From positions 186,001-250,000 of the forward strand of contig JAHBNG010000003.1 of NCBI GenBank assembly GCA_019217005.1: 64,000 nt of DNA. The letters are read 5' to 3'. Position numbers and translations under genes: made by a program. Positions 62,719-64,000 of this stretch are shown in pieces. The notes beneath the pieces were generated by a model. The model had not been told where the DNA came from. It did no database searches and was given only the letters and a program-made list of their open reading frames with translations. The number at the start of each line of letters is the position of its first letter. Position 1 is the stretch's first letter. The DNA comes from Chloroflexi bacterium TSY (GTDB lineage Bacteria > Chloroflexota > Anaerolineae > Caldilineales > Caldilineaceae).

Positions 62719-63828
62719 CCCCAACACGTCCAAAAATCGTTCCACATCCTGCTCATCATTATAGAGATGTGCGGAGACCCGCACTCGCGTCACGCCGCCA
62801 TACCCGCCCCAGATCAACACATTGTTCTCCGCCAGTCGGGTCGTAACGGCATCGATATCGGGTGCAATGAAACAGATATTGCCCGCCCGTTCGGCTGGTT
62901 GTCGTGGTGTCATCACCTGCCAGCCCAGTTCCCGTAATCCATCATGAATCTTACCGCTGAGCAACAGTGCGTGCGTCTCAATGGCGTCTGGTCCAATCTG
63001 GTCAAGTGTGTCCAGTGCGTTCTCCAAAATGTAGAGCCCCATGAAGTTTGGGTTGCCCGCCAAAAAGCGGTCGGCACCTGATCGGAAAGTGTAGTCGGTC
63101 GGTGCATCCCAGTTCGGAATTGTCTCTCCCGTATTCCAGCCCAGAAAAGGTGGTGTCAAATTGGGCACGCGCTTTTGATTCCAGTAGAATATGCCAACAC
63201 CGTGGACGCCCAACAGCCATTTGTAGCAACTTGAAACAAGAATGTCAGCATAGTGTGCATCGACTGGTACAACGCCAGCAGCGTGGGTGGCGTCCAACAA
63301 GAGAAGGGCGTTTGACCCGCGGACGAGTCTAGATAGCGCAGGTAGATCTTGTCGCTGCCCGGTAAAGTAGCTGACGTAACTGATGGCAACGACACGCGTT
63401 CTCTCATCGATGGCAGTCGCAATATCGTCAAGTTCAAGACGCCAGTCCCGGTGACGCACGATGCGCACTTCCACACCCGCTGATTCCAGATGGGTCCAGG
63501 GCAGCACGTCCGAGGGAAATTCAACATCACCGACCACAACATTGTCACCGGGTCGCCAATCGAGCGCATGGGCCACGAGATTAATCCCTTCAGATGCGGA
63601 GGAGAGAAAGGTCACATCATCTGCCGTCCCCGAAAGTAGTTGCGCCACCTTTTCTTTGCACCGTCGGAAGGTCTCTTCCTGACGCTCACGACTCTCTTCG
63701 CCCAATCCTTTGTCAGCAAAAAAACGATCAACAGCCTTTTGATGTGACTTGAGGATGGGTGATTCACCCCCGGTCGCCAGGTGAACAAGGTCCTCGAGAC
63801 CAATGAATTCGGTTTTTGGAATGAGCAT
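62665..63828 (-). CDS. Class V (cysteine desulfurase-like) aminotransferase with MITE-derived tail
   Basis: The 387-residue PLP enzyme has GGESPILKSHQKAVDRFFAD near the start, SSASEGINLVAHAL (phosphate-binding turn), LLLDATHAAGVVPVD with the cofactor Asp, and Lys in SSCYKWLLGVHGVGIF. GGAG is eight bases before the ATG. It may act on cysteine, isopenicillin-N-type substrates or kynurenine-like compounds; the motifs do not separate these. The end was probably FLDVLGRSN, followed directly by the kinase ATG. The element at 62566 changed it to GGWFKIRFTLLIYRQKSI. A Kelch protein gene ends 12 bp upstream, so the three form one operon. Confidence 0.9.
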   Translation of the reverse strand: MLIPKTEFIGLEDLVHLATGGESPILKSHQKAVDRFFADKGLGEESRERQEETFRRCKEKVAQLLSGTADDVTFLSSASEGINLVAHALDWRPGDNVVVGDVEFPSDVLPWTHLESAGVEVRIVRHRDWRLELDDIATAIDERTRVVAISYVSYFTGQRQDLPALSRLVRGSNALLLLDATHAAGVVPVDAHYADILVSSCYKWLLGVHGVGIFYWNQKRVPNLTPPFLGWNTGETIPNWDAPTDYTFRSGADRFLAGNPNFMGLYILENALDTLDQIGPDAIETHALLLSGKIHDGLRELGWQVMTPRQPAERAGNICFIAPDIDAVTTRLAENNVLIWGGYGGVTRVRVSAHLYNDEQDVERFLDVLGGWFKIRFTLLIYRQKSI

Positions 63829-63839
63829 GATATAGTCTC

Positions 63840-64000
63840 CTACAATAGGTGTTGCGCGGAGCGTATTGCGTTGTAGACTTCGTGTTGGGGATAGAGTCCG
63901 TTGACGTTGCCTGGGCCTTTTCCTTCACCCCCCATGATGTGTAGGCAGCCATTGGCGACGATGCCATTGTGACCGCTTCGTTTGGTTGGCATGGATGTGC
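63840..64000 (-). CDS. Kelch-repeat/galactose-oxidase-like protein, C-terminal end
   Basis: The frame runs off the window edge. The visible 52 residues (MPTKRSGHNGIVANGCLHIM then GGEGKGPGNVNGLYPQHEVY) contain the Kelch pattern: RSGH, NG.LHIMGGEG and EVY, the last blade of a beta propeller. It ends at TAG 63840. The aminotransferase starts 12 bp later on the same strand. Blade number, signal peptide and enzyme activity cannot be judged. Confidence 0.72.
   Translation of the reverse strand, partial: TSMPTKRSGHNGIVANGCLHIMGGEGKGPGNVNGLYPQHEVYNAIRSAQHLL

Noticed and set aside
1..64000. Prophage or integrative element across the window
   Set aside because: No integrase, phage structural genes, attachment sites or tRNA were found; mobile DNA here is IS and MITE type.

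Overview
The window looks like a chromosomal segment of a Chloroflexota bacterium (Anaerolineae/Caldilineae-like). This is inferred from the style of the proteins: very long secreted proteins with Thr/Pro-rich linkers, FLPLI-type tails next to those linkers, a NACHT ATPase headed by a zinc ribbon, and a twin-arginine lipoprotein sugar-binding protein. No rRNA, tRNA or CRISPR array was seen. Most genes are metabolic or accessory, and the DNA is heavily populated by small mobile elements.

Layout. 0-6 kb: end of a PlsC-type acyltransferase, an SDR oxidoreductase, and a SWIM-zinc-finger/SNF2 helicase pair. 6-13 kb: histidine-kinase remnant, NACHT ATPase with an unlisted 46-residue membrane protein upstream, a GFA gene broken by a transposase remnant, a voltage-sensor-like/MscS channel and a complete IS5-type element. 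13-19 kb: a minus-strand sugar ABC transporter operon running into MmgE/PrpD and NUDIX genes. 19-24 kb: serine hydrolase followed by a tandem AraC-ankyrin-AraC-ankyrin array. 24-30 kb: a 1950-residue subtilisin-type protein carrying a catalytically dead clostripain domain. A 112-bp inverted repeat brackets 23.1-30.3 kb. 30-39 kb: epimerase broken by an IS982-type element, 5'-nuclease broken by a MITE, an IS110 element with a candidate bridge-RNA region, a zinc-ribbon/membrane/mucin-like protein, and a decayed 1.6-kb IS. 38-49 kb: GNAT pair, isochorismatase-like hydrolase, WYL regulator, IlvE, two GerW/YtfJ-like membrane proteins, two acyl-CoA dehydrogenases and an MFS transporter. 49-62 kb: a 2126-residue protein of about 20 carboxypeptidase-regulatory-like repeats, a frameshifted secreted protein, a sigma factor, a putative anti-sigma factor and a DUF4255-like protein; three of these neighbours share the same beta-sandwich repeat. 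62-64 kb: P-loop kinase, class V aminotransferase and the end of a Kelch protein.

The strongest theme is a burst of short non-autonomous elements. At least four families (215, 134, 78 and 153 bp) have terminal inverted repeats, and several copies keep target-site duplications. Excising them on paper restores intact genes: a 5'-nuclease open reading frame, an ATGA-coupled GNAT pair and a TAAATG-coupled aminotransferase-kinase pair. The same paper excision repairs the epimerase. The most system-like candidates are the sigma/anti-sigma/repeat-protein locus at 49-61.5 kb, the AraC-ankyrin array, and the two zinc-ribbon plus Gly-rich-repeat proteins (NACHT and mucin-like membrane protein).
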